Shown: piece by piece, positions 20,221 to 30,677 of the stretch
How the letters are laid out: every line of letters starts with the position of its first letter
How positions within the stretch are numbered: the stretch's first letter is position 1
DNA from: Nannochloropsis oceanica
Taxonomy: Eukaryota; Sar; Eustigmatophyceae; Eustigmatales; Monodopsidaceae
Length of the DNA stretch: 64,000 nucleotides
NCBI GenBank assembly: GCA_004519485.1
Contig: CP038106.1
Location: 372,001 to 436,000 of the forward strand
Direction: 5' to 3'
Made by a program: the position numbers and the translations under genes
The notes under the pieces: generated by a model
What the model was told of the DNA's origin: nothing
What the model saw: only the letters and a program-made list of their open reading frames with translations
Databases searched by the model: none

Positions 20221-23121
20221 ATGGCGACGCCCCTCCCTGCATCTCAGCCTCCTGCATCCTCTCCACCGGCCATGCATTGGTGCAGCGGCTGTGCGGCCAC
20301 GAAAGAGACCCGAACGCTGGCCTGCGCCAAGTGCAAAGCCGCCTGGTTCTGCTCCAAGGATTGCCAGACCACGGCGTGGAAGGCTGGGCACAAAGAAGCC
20401 TGCAAGTCGACATTGCTCTACAACCGCAAAGCATACCCGCCCGAACTACTCAGTAAAGCCCCCCTCGACGTAATCGACAAATGGGTCACCCACGTCGCTT
20501 CTCTTCCTCATTTTACAAGCCCTGTCGATATTTTGCATCGACGAGCAGCGTTGCAGATGCTGTTGGCGTGCCTTGTTATCCTCCCTCCAGACGCGCCCGG
20601 CCGTTTGGGTCTGTTGCCAGGCTTCGCGCGTATTTTGCAGGAGAGAAAGCAGCGAGAAGGCAGGAGCAGCAGCCACGGCAGCAGGGATGATGGGAAGGAT
20701 GAAGATTTGTGTAAATTGACCCTGAAAATCTTGGTCGTGTGCCTACAGCAGGATAAATTAAATGCTTCCCTCTTTTACCTCTGCGGAGGTACGCAAGCCC
20801 TTGCCGATTTAGTGTTTCTCGACCGTTCCTCTTCTTCTTCCTCAACTGCATCTCCTTCAGACGAATGGACACCGGTAGGGGAACGGCAAGTCCTTGCCTT
20901 GTCGGCGTTGGTGCATGCCTTAATGGAGCCCAACGACTTCGTGCTGGTCGGTAACACCTTGGGGGTATATCCCGCGACCGAGGTGCTTGTTCCTGTCTTG
21001 CTACATTTGATGGACCCCTGTGTGCCAAAGGCAGAGGAAGAGGAAGACAGGGAGGAGGTGTGGAAAGCCCGGCTAAGGCAACACCAGGATGCAACCAATT
21101 TATTGACGCTGTGTATTAATTTGAAGACGGAGGTGCCCTTGCAATTGTGGCAGGAAGGGTTTCGTATCCTTAAGGAGCTCACTCGATTTTACCTTGAGCC
21201 TCGACCCAGTAGTACTAGCAAAAAAAAATGTTGTTGTAGCAGTAGTAGTAGTTGTTGTAGTTGTAGTTGTAGTCGTAGTAGTAGTAGCAGCAACACCAGC
21301 AGCAGCACCAGCAGCAGTGGCAGTGGTAGTACCAGCAATAGCAGCAGCAGCAGCAGCAGCTGCAACAGCGACAAGAAAAGTCTCGGTGAACTCATCATGG
21401 AGAATGCCCGCCTTTCCCTCTTGTCGTCGAGCAGCAGCGCCACGCAAGCCCAAGATGAATCCTCCTCCTTCTCCTCGTCCTCCTCTTCAGCCCAGAGTCT
21501 TAGCGTGCATCTCCGATGGTTGCTACTTGATATCAACGCGCTACTTTCCGGTTTTGTCGATCACTTCCCCCAAGCCGTCCATCTCGTTCTCCCCCTCGGC
21601 CTCCCTACCCTCTTAGGCCTGCACCTCTCTTTCAGTGCCGATGAAAGCGTGCAGCAGACCGCGTTGCTCATCACGAGGCATTGTCTCAAGGGCACGAGTT
21701 CTCTCCATGACTTCAACGACATCGTGGGTGCGAATGAATCGAAAATATTCGGTGAAACGGTAAAGACGATAAAAAAGGCAGTGGCGGCCTTGCTAGAGAT
21801 GGGGGCAGACGCCCGCATTGAGACCAAGAAGAAGAAAAAGAGGAAGGAGAAGGGAAGGAAGAAGGCGGCAGATGAGGAAGAGAAGGAGAAAGAGATCCAG
21901 GTAGCTTTATTAAAGGGAGGCTTATCCCTCAGCGCGGAATGCCTGAAAGCGAATCCTTCCCTTCTCCAAGCCTACCTTCCTAACCTCTTCCTCGTCCTTC
22001 GCCTCGTCCTCACCAACTGCTGCCCAGAAGAAAAGGGAGAGAGGGAGAGAGAGGAGGTCGAACAATCGCACATTTTTTCTGCAGCCTTGAATGAAGCCTT
22101 GGCCTGCGTCCTCAATGCCCTCCTCTACCTCCCTTCTGACGCACTCGATTCCCTCCTAGGTTGCAACGACAGTGACAGCAGCAGCAGAAGCAGCAGAAGC
22201 AGCAGAAGCGGGAATGCATGGCTGCTGGCGTCTCTACATCGCCTGTTGAACAAACACAAGCATGACCGTCCCCCAAGTGTGGCCTCCGTGATTTGTAATA
22301 TATATGCCGTCCTGGCAGGGTGCAGCAGCAGCGGCGGCGGCAGCGGCGATAAAGTCAAGGCTGAAGAGGTTGAGGACCAGAAGAACGACATCCCTCTATT
22401 GCTCACCCGCTTCTTCCTGGACGAGAAGGTCCAGGACCACGCACTCATTAAAGAGGCTATATTCGCTTTGCAAGAGTTTGTTTGGGCATGTCCTCAAATG
22501 GTACTCCCACAGCTTCGTGCCATGCCTGACGCGGCTGCACTCCAGACACGGCTGGGAAATCTGGTTGAATCTGGGGCGGTGGAATGCGAGTATTTGGCGC
22601 GAGTGCTGAAGGGAGGTGAGGGGGGAGAGGATGATGAGAAGCTACTGGGCACCACGCCGATCAAAACGGGGGACTGGATGGATCATGGGGGTTTGGGGCG
22701 GAGTGTGGTGAAGGTACGTCTCTTATTAAAAGTTGAGGCGTTCTTTCCTTCTCGCTTTCCTCAATACCTCATCGCCCCTTCTCGTCTCATCCACTTTTAC
22801 CCCTCCCTCAATCCCTCCCTCCTTTGCGTTTCAATGTACACACAGACCATGATGCACGACCGCCTCGAACAATTTCTGCTTGCCCGAAATGAAATTAATT
22901 GCGGGGCGAGCGGTCGCCCCCTGGCTGAAGGAGATCGGATCATGCGCCTCACGAAATGCCAGCATTGGTTCCTGGAAGGAGAGCTGCGCAAGCTCGTTTT
23001 GGGGGAAGACAACGAGGCTGTGGAAGAGGGGGGGGTGTTATCTAGGTATTGGAAGGAGGACCGCACGGAGACTTTGTGTCCCGTTTGTGGGCGGCACATG
23101 CGTGTGGAAATTCGTGACTAG
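20221..23121 (+). CDS. MYND zinc-finger protein with C-terminal RING-like motif
   Basis: Unrecognised family; 922 residues when spliced. Exons 20221-22713 and 22846-23121 (donor GTACGT, acceptor CACACAG, phase 0). Residues 20-62 are a MYND finger (CSGCAATKE, CAKCKAAWFCSKDC, HKEAC), a protein-protein docking module. The long middle is helical and resembles armadillo-type repeats, broken by low-complexity Ser/Cys and acidic-Lys inserts. The last 90 residues carry INCGASGRP, LTKCQHWF and LCPVCGRHM, an incomplete RING/U-box-like zinc pattern, so a ubiquitin-ligase role is possible but unproven. The 132-nt intron is a multiple of three and has no stop, so its retention would add 44 residues (966 in all). 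Confidence 0.77.
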   Translation: MATPLPASQPPASSPPAMHWCSGCAATKETRTLACAKCKAAWFCSKDCQTTAWKAGHKEACKSTLLYNRKAYPPELLSKAPLDVIDKWVTHVASLPHFTSPVDILHRRAALQMLLACLVILPPDAPGRLGLLPGFARILQERKQREGRSSSHGSRDDGKDEDLCKLTLKILVVCLQQDKLNASLFYLCGGTQALADLVFLDRSSSSSSTASPSDEWTPVGERQVLALSALVHALMEPNDFVLVGNTLGVYPATEVLVPVLLHLMDPCVPKAEEEEDREEVWKARLRQHQDATNLLTLCINLKTEVPLQLWQEGFRILKELTRFYLEPRPSSTSKKKCCCSSSSSCCSCSCSRSSSSSNTSSSTSSSGSGSTSNSSSSSSSCNSDKKSLGELIMENARLSLLSSSSSATQAQDESSSFSSSSSSAQSLSVHLRWLLLDINALLSGFVDHFPQAVHLVLPLGLPTLLGLHLSFSADESVQQTALLITRHCLKGTSSLHDFNDIVGANESKIFGETVKTIKKAVAALLEMGADARIETKKKKKRKEKGRKKAADEEEKEKEIQVALLKGGLSLSAECLKANPSLLQAYLPNLFLVLRLVLTNCCPEEKGEREREEVEQSHIFSAALNEALACVLNALLYLPSDALDSLLGCNDSDSSSRSSRSSRSGNAWLLASLHRLLNKHKHDRPPSVASVICNIYAVLAGCSSSGGGSGDKVKAEEVEDQKNDIPLLLTRFFLDEKVQDHALIKEAIFALQEFVWACPQMVLPQLRAMPDAAALQTRLGNLVESGAVECEYLARVLKGGEGGEDDEKLLGTTPIKTGDWMDHGGLGRSVVKVRLLLKVEAFFPSRFPQYLIAPSRLIHFYPSLNPSLLCVSMYTQTMMHDRLEQFLLARNEINCGASGRPLAEGDRIMRLTKCQHWFLEGELRKLVLGEDNEAVEEGGVLSRYWKEDRTETLCPVCGRHMRVEIRD
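21229..21363 (+). repeat. Ser/Cys-coding trinucleotide repeat
   Basis: Imperfect TGT/AGT/AGC triplet array inside the MYND gene, read as Cys and Ser runs. It is open in other frames too, giving spurious antisense and shifted frames. Confidence 0.85.
22714..22845 (+). other. In-frame 132-nt intron
   Basis: Canonical GTACGT..CACAG intron of 44 codons with no stop, T/C-rich and coding a membrane-like stretch if retained. Retention would separate the helical body from the RING-like tail. Confidence 0.7.
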
Positions 23122-23901
23122 ATGTTTGGAGTAAGAGGGGAGAGCAGGGATGAGGGGACTAAGGTTCAACCGATCACTGTATAAACGGGGGGGTGGCCGT
23201 AAATGCCGAAGGAGATGAAGGTTATACATGCAAAAATTATAGAAGAAAAGAGTGTCAAGCTGTAGACTTATTTGTAAAAAAGCACCTCCAGCTTCGTCTC
23301 CCCTGTAGCGAATACATGCTCCTATAAGCATTGAAGAGATCCCGTTTCCGCCATTTTGTTGCAGAGCGTGGTGACAACACCCACTCCAATGCTCATCGTC
23401 ACGTACTCGTGGTGCTTGTCACTGCCCATGTCTGTCTTGATGAAGACAAGGACAGGTTAATGAAGCTGCGCATATGCTGTGTCCTCCTCCACCAAATGCA
23501 CGCCGTAGTAATGCTGCCACAAAACACGAAATTCGTGTCTGCATGTCATGCAGATCAGGTCACCTGTCTGTGGGTATACTGTGAACTCATCAGGCAGGTA
23601 GCTGTAGCCTACTATCCCTTCGATGGCTCGCCAGCACGGAAGAAAATTTTGAAAAACAGCGATTTATGAGGCCCATGGACTCTGTTGGTTTGACCACGAA
23701 TTAGGGAACTACAGATCAAAGCACTGGTGCACAGCGGAGTCTCCCATGGATCCATGTAGCGTATCTATTTATGCCCTCCCCCGACGCCCTATCCTCCCAG
23801 ACAAAGACAAGCAATCAATCACATCACTACTATCGTCCCTCTTACCCGTCCCCTCATCACAAGACGACAACACAGGCCCCTTCAGCCACTCTGCAGCCAA
23901 C
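23122..23901. other. Intergenic with a decayed minus-strand reading frame
   Basis: Apart from the decayed frame listed at 23340-23755, nothing coding is seen. The left 200 bp are the 3' flank of the MYND gene. The last 150 bp are the upstream region of the glycosyltransferase gene. Confidence 0.45.
23340..23755 (-). pseudogene. Decayed small gene of unknown family
   Basis: Reading the minus strand gives protein-like text over about 130 codons in two phases: an N-terminal part starting MDPWETPLC, a middle part with YSYLPDEFTVYPQ and a C-x2-C pair (LICMTCRHEF), and a C-terminal part ending in a Leu-rich stretch. It appears broken in about two places. No family is recognised, and no targeting signal is seen. 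The alternative is a spliced gene with very short introns, which I find less likely because introns here are nearly all above 85 nt. Confidence 0.3.
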
Positions 23902-25590
23902 ATGGGGTCTGATAACAGCGGAAAGCGGGCCAAAACCGCCCGGCTCCTTGTGCCCTTGATGGCGGTGGTCATCCTTTTTCTTGGCAGCCTTGTCTTCTTT
24001 GTGACAGAGTCCCCCAACCAAGTCCGGGAAGGTGGCGAAGAAGAGGCCGCCCAACAAGACTTCAAGACCCGGTCTTTTGCGAAGATGAACGACGTCTTCA
24101 TCAAAGCGCCCCAGCAAGCTCTCAAATATGCGTCGGAGGAGGCTGATAAATTTGTTCACAACGTTCGGCCGGCCGGGCTGGCTCCTCGGGGCGGGCTGGA
24201 GGAGGAGGAGGAGGCAGACGAACGCCCGGCCAACCCAGTGGCGAGCGTGGCGCACGTCATCAAGACCTTTGAACGATATCTGCAGGAATTGCATGCCGAA
24301 TTTGACAAGGTGGTGGTGGGTGATAACCCGGAGATCACTGCGGAGGAAGTATGGGAGGCATTTGTGGCTTTGACGCAAGAGCACGTGCTGCCGCTCGACA
24401 CTGAGTACGCACCCCCTGATGTGGACCCTTCGGGGGACACCACCTTCATCTCCATGGCCACCTACCGCGACGAGAACTGTCCCAATACCCTGACAGAAGC
24501 TTTCAAGCACGCAAATAAGCCCGAGGGCCTGTACGTGGGTTTGGTGGAGCAAAATTGCTATTCTGACTGCCGGACAGGCGTGCTCAAGGACATGAGCATT
24601 CGCGACGCCCCGCCCGACGTGGACTGTGTCAAGACCTTTTGCGATGGAGAGATGGGAAAGTACTGCGATCATTTGCGTGTGTTGCGGATCAATGAGAGCG
24701 AGTCGCTTGGGCCGGCAATGGCGCGGTATTTTGCAGCTAAGCTCTGGCATGGTGAGTCTTATTACATGCAGATTGACGCGCATATGTTCTTCGCTGAAAA
24801 TTGGGATTTGGAGCTCAAGAAGATGATGGCTGTGGCCGATCGTCCGAACCCTATAATAACCAATTATCCACCACCGGATGGGTGGAAGTGGGAGAGGACT
24901 GTGGGTTTGAGGATGTGTGAGGGCTATTTCACTGAACCGGGTATCGAGGCCCAGATTGTGCGATTGGAGGGCTCGAGAGAGTTCGAGTCTACCGAGCCAG
25001 CGACGCCACGGTTTGCACCTTATATTGCGGCTGGCTTCTTTTTCACGAGTGGGCAGTTCGTGGTGGACGTGCCGTTCGACCCGTATTTGCCTTGGGTGTT
25101 TATGGGGGAAGAGATTTTGTTGTCTTCGCGGGCGTTCACGAATGGGTACCATATTTTCTCGCCTACGATAAATGTGCTCGCCCATATCTATGTGAGGCGA
25201 AACAAGCCCAAATTTTGGGAGACTGTGGGGAGGGCTTTCAAGAGGCCGGGATTCCATAACAGATTGAACACAATTGTGATTCGCCGGGTGAAAAATTTGT
25301 TGGAGTATCCCGAGACCGACGATGAGCTGGTGTGGCCTAAATCACTGATTGTGGATAAACCGATGTATGGGATGGGGACGGAGAGGACTCTAGCTCAGTA
25401 TATGGAGATGGTGGGTCTTGATCAGGTGGCCAAGACGAGCAAGAAATTAGAGTGGTGTCACAAAGGGGAGCTGCCGCCGGTTCTGCTGAGGATTGAGGAG
25501 GAGGAGCGGATGGCGGGAAAGGAGCTGGGAAAGAGAAAACGGAGGAGGAAGGAGAGGAAAAGCGTGGGGACAGCAGTGGATAGAAAATAG
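23902..25590 (+). CDS. Type II membrane glycosyltransferase, GT60 (Skp1/Hyp GlcNAc transferase-like)
   Basis: 562-residue single-exon protein. ATG 23902 is preferred because it places one membrane helix (LLVPLMAVVILFLGSLVFF) at residues 15-35, the usual type II Golgi topology; ATG 23746 is in frame but adds 52 residues ahead of it. The catalytic domain spans about residues 175-480: TFISMATYRDENC at its start, LGPAMARYFAAKLW, then YYMQIDAHMFF with the DxH metal motif typical of PF11397, and the FMGEEILLSSRAF acceptor-side motif. Family members add GlcNAc to hydroxyproline on proteins, in the cytosol for Skp1. The membrane anchor here argues for a secretory-pathway substrate. The C-tail is strongly basic. 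Confidence 0.82.
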   Translation: MGSDNSGKRAKTARLLVPLMAVVILFLGSLVFFVTESPNQVREGGEEEAAQQDFKTRSFAKMNDVFIKAPQQALKYASEEADKFVHNVRPAGLAPRGGLEEEEEADERPANPVASVAHVIKTFERYLQELHAEFDKVVVGDNPEITAEEVWEAFVALTQEHVLPLDTEYAPPDVDPSGDTTFISMATYRDENCPNTLTEAFKHANKPEGLYVGLVEQNCYSDCRTGVLKDMSIRDAPPDVDCVKTFCDGEMGKYCDHLRVLRINESESLGPAMARYFAAKLWHGESYYMQIDAHMFFAENWDLELKKMMAVADRPNPIITNYPPPDGWKWERTVGLRMCEGYFTEPGIEAQIVRLEGSREFESTEPATPRFAPYIAAGFFFTSGQFVVDVPFDPYLPWVFMGEEILLSSRAFTNGYHIFSPTINVLAHIYVRRNKPKFWETVGRAFKRPGFHNRLNTIVIRRVKNLLEYPETDDELVWPKSLIVDKPMYGMGTERTLAQYMEMVGLDQVAKTSKKLEWCHKGELPPVLLRIEEEERMAGKELGKRKRRRKERKSVGTAVDRK

Positions 25591-26206
25591 GGTGAGCGAG
25601 TGATTGGGTTACAAATGATACATATAGACGAAGGAAAGAGGATGCCTTGGCGGTCGCAATTGTTTTTGGGTGATACAAAAGTAGATCGGGAAAAACTTTA
25701 GCGCGGGGGGGGTGAGGGGGGGTAGGTAACGAGAGGAAACAGACAAGAGAGATGAAAGAGATCCGAACCACAGTTAGGAAGTACAATTTACACACTTTAA
25801 AGGGAGAGGAGGTGAGGCACGGGAGGAAAGAAAGTGTAGCGGAGAATGTGAGGGTTGGCACTACTGTTGATGATGTGTTCATGCCATTCTTAGGATGAAT
25901 CGAATGAACTGTCATAGTCCAGTAAAAAATGAGCGCATGAGAACGCAATTAAGACTTGCAGCAATGCGACCAAATTAAGATATATGCCCTCTAATTATAT
26001 TACTGCTCTCATCCTATTCTATTACTTATTTTCCTCCCCATCCGATTTTTGCGTGTGTCTGCATTGGTATTAACAACCACAGCAACAGTTATACATACAG
26101 ATACTTCCATCTTCCACACCCTAGTCCCCTTATCATGCATCGTCCCCTCACTCGTCTTCTCGATCTCGCTCCCTGCTCCCTTCCCTCCATCCTTCCAACC
26201 CCCGGC
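25591..26206. other. Convergent intergenic region
   Basis: 3' flanks of the glycosyltransferase and transhydrogenase genes. AT-rich around 25970-26040. No gene is seen. Confidence 0.55.
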
Positions 26207-29078
26207 TTAGATGGCCCCACTCTCCTTGTCGTAGTGCTCCTTGGTCGCGGCCAGAATGGCATCAACCGTTTTTTTGGCGTCCCCCAGAAGCATTTGGGTA
26301 TTAGGCTGTCGTATGCATACGCGTGTATTTATGTTTGTGTTTATTTGCATGTGGGTGGGCGTGCCATTGCAACTTGACATCATTTGACGCATTCCTCCTT
26401 CTCGCCTTTTCTCCCTCCGTACCAACCTACCTTGACAAACAACGGGTTCTCAACCCCTGCATATCCCGAGGCCATGGAGCGCTTCATCACGACTACACTC
26501 TTACTCTCCCAGGCCCGAATCACAGGCATGCCCGCCAGGGGGCTGTTCGGATCTTCTTCCGCCGCGCTGTTCACGGTGTCATTCGCGCCAATGACGAGGC
26601 ATAGGTCGGATTCGTGAATGTGCTCGTTGATCTCGTCCATTTCTTGCACCACGTCGTAGGGCACGCCCGCCTCGGCTAGCAGCACATTAAGCTGGCCAGG
26701 CATGCGGCCGGCGACTGGATGGGATGGGAAGGAAGGGGGAAGGGAGAAAGGGAAGGAGACAAAATAAATTGTAAACGTCTCGTTGCGGCTGCAAAAATGA
26801 GGGCTAGGTGGTGAGAAAGAGGGGAAGGGACTGACCAGGATGGATGCCAAAGGTGGTCTTGATACCGTGATGGTGCAGCTTCTCCACCAACTCTGCAATC
26901 GCATATTGAGCCTTCGCCACGGCCAACCCTGTGATTTGATTGTGAGTGCACATTTGAATATATCGCGAAGAACATATTCTTCCCTCCCCCTCCTAGCACC
27001 CCTTCCATCCACCGCACTTCCTCCCGCCAGTTGCACGTACCATATCCAGGCACGATCACCACCTTCTTGCTGTTCGTCAACAACTCCACCGTCTGTCCCA
27101 CATCCGTCATTGTTGCTTCTCCCTCGATCTTCATCGCCTCCCCTCTCCCCGTCGAGGCGGTGCCGTACCCCCCGAGCAGTACGGAAACGATATCACGATT
27201 CATAGCCTTACACATGATGTGCGTCAGAATCGCCCCCGAGCTACCAATCAAGGCGCCCACCGTCGTCAACAAGGGGGAGTTCAACATGAAGCCCTCAGCG
27301 CACAACGCCCATCCACTATAGGAGTTGAGCACCGTCACCACCACCGGCATGTCAGCCCCTCCAATCGATGCCGTCATGTGCGCGCCCAGCGCCCCCGACA
27401 ACACCGAACCCGCCCCAAGGCATGCCAAGGCCCCCTCCGGAGATCCGGCCAGCCCAAAGCCAACGGCGCTTGCTGCCGTCCCCACACCTAGACCCAGATT
27501 TATCGCATCCCGACCAGGGAGGGAGAGAGCGCGGGATCCTATCCAGCCTTGGAGCTTCCCAAAGGCCACCACGGACCCAGTGGCAGTGACAGAGCCGATG
27601 ACACTCGCCAGGTAAATGGCCGACATCCTCGTAGCATCCATTATCTCTGGATTCCCCAAGTATAGCGCTGCATCACCTACCGCCGTACCCAATGCCGCCA
27701 GCCCCACAAGCGAATGAAACGCCGCAACCGTCTGCGGCAACTCCGCTGGACCCACCTTAGCCGCAATTTTCGTCCCTACTAATCCTCCGCCGGCCAGCAG
27801 ACCGATCACACCTGCAATGACGGGCATGGGCGCATGGAGTGACCCTAAGGTGGCGAGCGTCCCAAGCCCCACCCCACTCATACCCAGGACGTTGCCCAAC
27901 CTGGCCGTCGTCTGCGACGACAGGCCCCCAATGCTACCCACGCAACACAAGGCCGACACCAGCGAGACCAACGGAGTCATATCCGCGCCATGACCTGCAT
28001 GCATCCCATAAAGATACCCGACTGCCAACGTTCCAGCCGGGATAGCATACAGATGATTGAATTCCGGTGCATCATCCTTCCTTCGGAACATGTCTAACAT
28101 GGCACCCGTCACCTTGAACCCTCCTCCGATGTTAACCGCGCTGATAACTGTTGCCCCTGCCCCCAGCAGCTGGGCAGTCAAATGTCCATCGTGCACACCA
28201 TGCGCCAAGAGGATCATTCCCCCCAACGCCGTCGTCCCCGAGATCGCATTCGTCACACTCATCAGGGGCGAGTGCAGCGAGTGCGCCACCCCCTGCACTG
28301 TATGGTACCCCAACATTGTCGACAGAGCAAACGTGGTCAACATACTATCAAAAGCCTCCCCTGGTCCCGCCATCCCCAAGGCAACCACACTCCCTGCCCC
28401 CATCGTCGTCCACATCGCATTCTTCACGAACGCCTGCTTCGGGTCCACTACAACCTCGGGCAACACCTCCGCCTTGGTCCCAGCAGCGCCAGCAGCCCCA
28501 GCAGCAGGGCTAGGGGTCGGGGGGCGGGGGGGGGGCCAGGTGAGCTCGCCCGAGTCGGTGATAAGGCAGCCACGGACGGCTTCGTCAGAATGATCGATTT
28601 GGAAAACGCCCTTAACCTTGGTCGTCTGTGGACCGATAGACAGCAGGAACTTGGAGACGTTGTTAGCAAAGAGGGTGGAGGCCGTGGTGGGAAGACGAGA
28701 GGGGAGGTCAGTGTGTCCGATCATGGTGATTCCGTTCTCGGTTTTGTACACTTCGTTGGGCTTGGCCCCCGCGATGTTCCCGCCAGATTCAGCAGCGAGG
28801 TCGACGACCACCGAGCCCGGTTTGAGGAGGGCTACCATGTCTTCGTGGATGAGGCGAGGCGCGGCACGGCCAGGGATGAGGGCAGTACCGATGATGATGT
28901 CGACTTCCCGGCATTGCTCCGCAAGGGCCCGACGGGCGGCTTCGTGCCAGGCAGCCGACATTTCCTGAAGAGCAGGAGTGGATTGAGAGGGAGGAAAGGG
29001 AAGGCGGGGGGGAGAGTGAGCGCTTCAAAAATCCACATTAAAGAAAACGTATGGCTCAACAATAGAAACCATTCATAT

Positions 29079-29119
<41 letters not shown>

Positions 29120-30174
29120 GGCAGTCTCTCCCTTCTTCATTCCTTCCCCTCCCTCACCTTCGCGTACCCCCCGGCCCCACTTCCATCCTCCTGGTGCGCC
29201 ACTTCGACGAACTCGCCTCCCAGACTCTCCACCTGCTCCTTCACCACCGGCCTGACATCAAATGCCCTCACGATTGCCCCCAAATTCTTCGCGTGCTGCA
29301 CGGCCGACAGTCCCGCCACACCCGCTCCAAGCACCAGCACCTTCGCCGGTTGAACCCTCCCTGCTGCAGTAATCTGTCCAGGGACAAAGCGTTGAAACGC
29401 CCCTACGGCCTCCAAGACTGCTTTGTACCCGGCGATATTTGCCTGTGATGACAGTACATCAAAGGCCTGCCCACGTGAGAGCGTTCGAGGGAGTTGATCT
29501 AGCCCCAGGACGGTGGCCCCATTCTTTTTAAACACATCTACAAGCTCGGGGTTCTGCGCAGGTTGAATCATAGAAATCAACGTCCGATCTCCCAAAGACT
29601 GTCCTTCCTCAATCGACGGTGGTCGCACCTTGGTAATGATATGCGACTTCCACACCGCCGCTTTGTCGACAATCACGCCCCCGGCTTTCACGTACGCGGC
29701 ATCGGTGAAACCAGCCCGTTCTCCCGCGCCTTTCTCGACGCGCACTGTCATGCCTTGCGTCACCAGCTTACCCACCGTTTCCGGCGTACCAGCCACCCGA
29801 CATTCCCCCGGGAAGGTCTCACGAGGCACACCGACAGTCAGCTCGGTGTAGGCGATACCTGCCTTGAGATCGATGTTCGCTCCCCCGGCCAGCGGGGCTG
29901 CTGCTGCTGCTGCTGCTGCTGCTGGAGCTTTGCTGCTCAGGGCACGGAGGACGGCCAGACGTTGGTGTTGTGTCAAGGCCAATGACCGGGAGGAAGAGCA
30001 CGGCGAAGCTAGGAGGAGCTGCTTCTTGGTCACTTGCGAAAAGTTGTTGCTGCTGCTGCTGCTGCTGCAGCGGCGGCGGCTGCTCCGCGTGGCCGCCCCG
30101 CCGATAATCGTCGTGCCCTTGGAAGCGACGACATCGCAGGCATGCAAGCAGGGGAATAATAGGTTACGCAGCAT
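26207..30174 (-). CDS. NNT: Fused proton-translocating NAD(P)+ transhydrogenase (mitochondrial)
   Basis: Couples hydride transfer between NADH and NADP+ to proton flow across the inner membrane, supplying NADPH. Five exons in phase: 30174-29158, 28964-27041, 26928-26836, 26714-26431 and 26305-26207; 1138 residues. The N-terminus is Arg/Ser-rich and presequence-like. Domain I binds NAD(H) ([27 protein letters not shown]). About a dozen membrane helices make domain II. Domain III binds NADP(H) ([59 protein letters not shown]). The order alpha-membrane-beta in one chain equals animal NNT, unlike the split bacterial PntA/PntB. Intron 1 holds a CA microsatellite. Every splice restores a conserved motif, so the model is firm. 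Confidence 0.95.
29080..29118. repeat. (CA)n microsatellite in transhydrogenase intron 1
   Basis: About 19 uninterrupted CA units inside the first intron of the transhydrogenase gene (28965-29157). It is likely length-polymorphic between strains. Confidence 0.95.
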
Positions 30175-30677
30175 GGCTCTCTCGACGATTAATTATGCCT
30201 TGGATTGGTCTCCGTTCCCTTGGCTGCTTTGGTTGGTAAGCTTAATGATGGTCCGTCCACAAATTTCGACCAAGGCGCCGTGCAGAAAAGGCAGCTCTAG
30301 ACTCTCCTGTTCTTCTCAGTACGCCGCCGGCGGGTATCTGGTAGGAGGGGATACAGGACGGAAAATACACGCAGATGAGAAATCGGCATGTGTAGAAAGA
30401 AGTAGATGTGGGAACTCGGCATGTTATTGAGTGTGCCTTGTGTCAGCAAGCAAGAAGTGAGATCATCAGAAAATTGACTTCAAGAGAGCTCTCGCCTCGT
30501 CGGCGAAAAGACAGCTGGAAAGTTTTTCAAACGTTTGTTTTTCTTCTATTTGATTTCGGAATATTGATAAGCTTGTTTCCAACCTACTTAACCTGGGTAA
30601 AAAAGGAGGAAGATGGGAGAGTCCCTCGACCGAAACTTTGAGAAAACCCCTCAAAAAGGCCAGAATCACTTCTTTCT
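30175..30677. other. Intergenic
   Basis: Spacer between two minus-strand genes: the 5' flank of the transhydrogenase and the 3' flank of the hydrolase. No gene is seen. Confidence 0.55.

Noticed and set aside
21194-21616. Alternative Val/Ala-rich plus-strand frame in the MYND gene
   Set aside because: It arises from the triplet repeat being open in several frames.
23857-25257. 466-codon open frame antisense to the glycosyltransferase
   Set aside because: It mirrors the codon bias of the sense gene, has no recognisable motif and lacks its own promoter-like context.
28182-29255. 357-codon plus-strand frame over the transhydrogenase
   Set aside because: It crosses the transhydrogenase exon and the CA microsatellite and is His/Arg/Pro-rich nonsense; the sense gene is certain.
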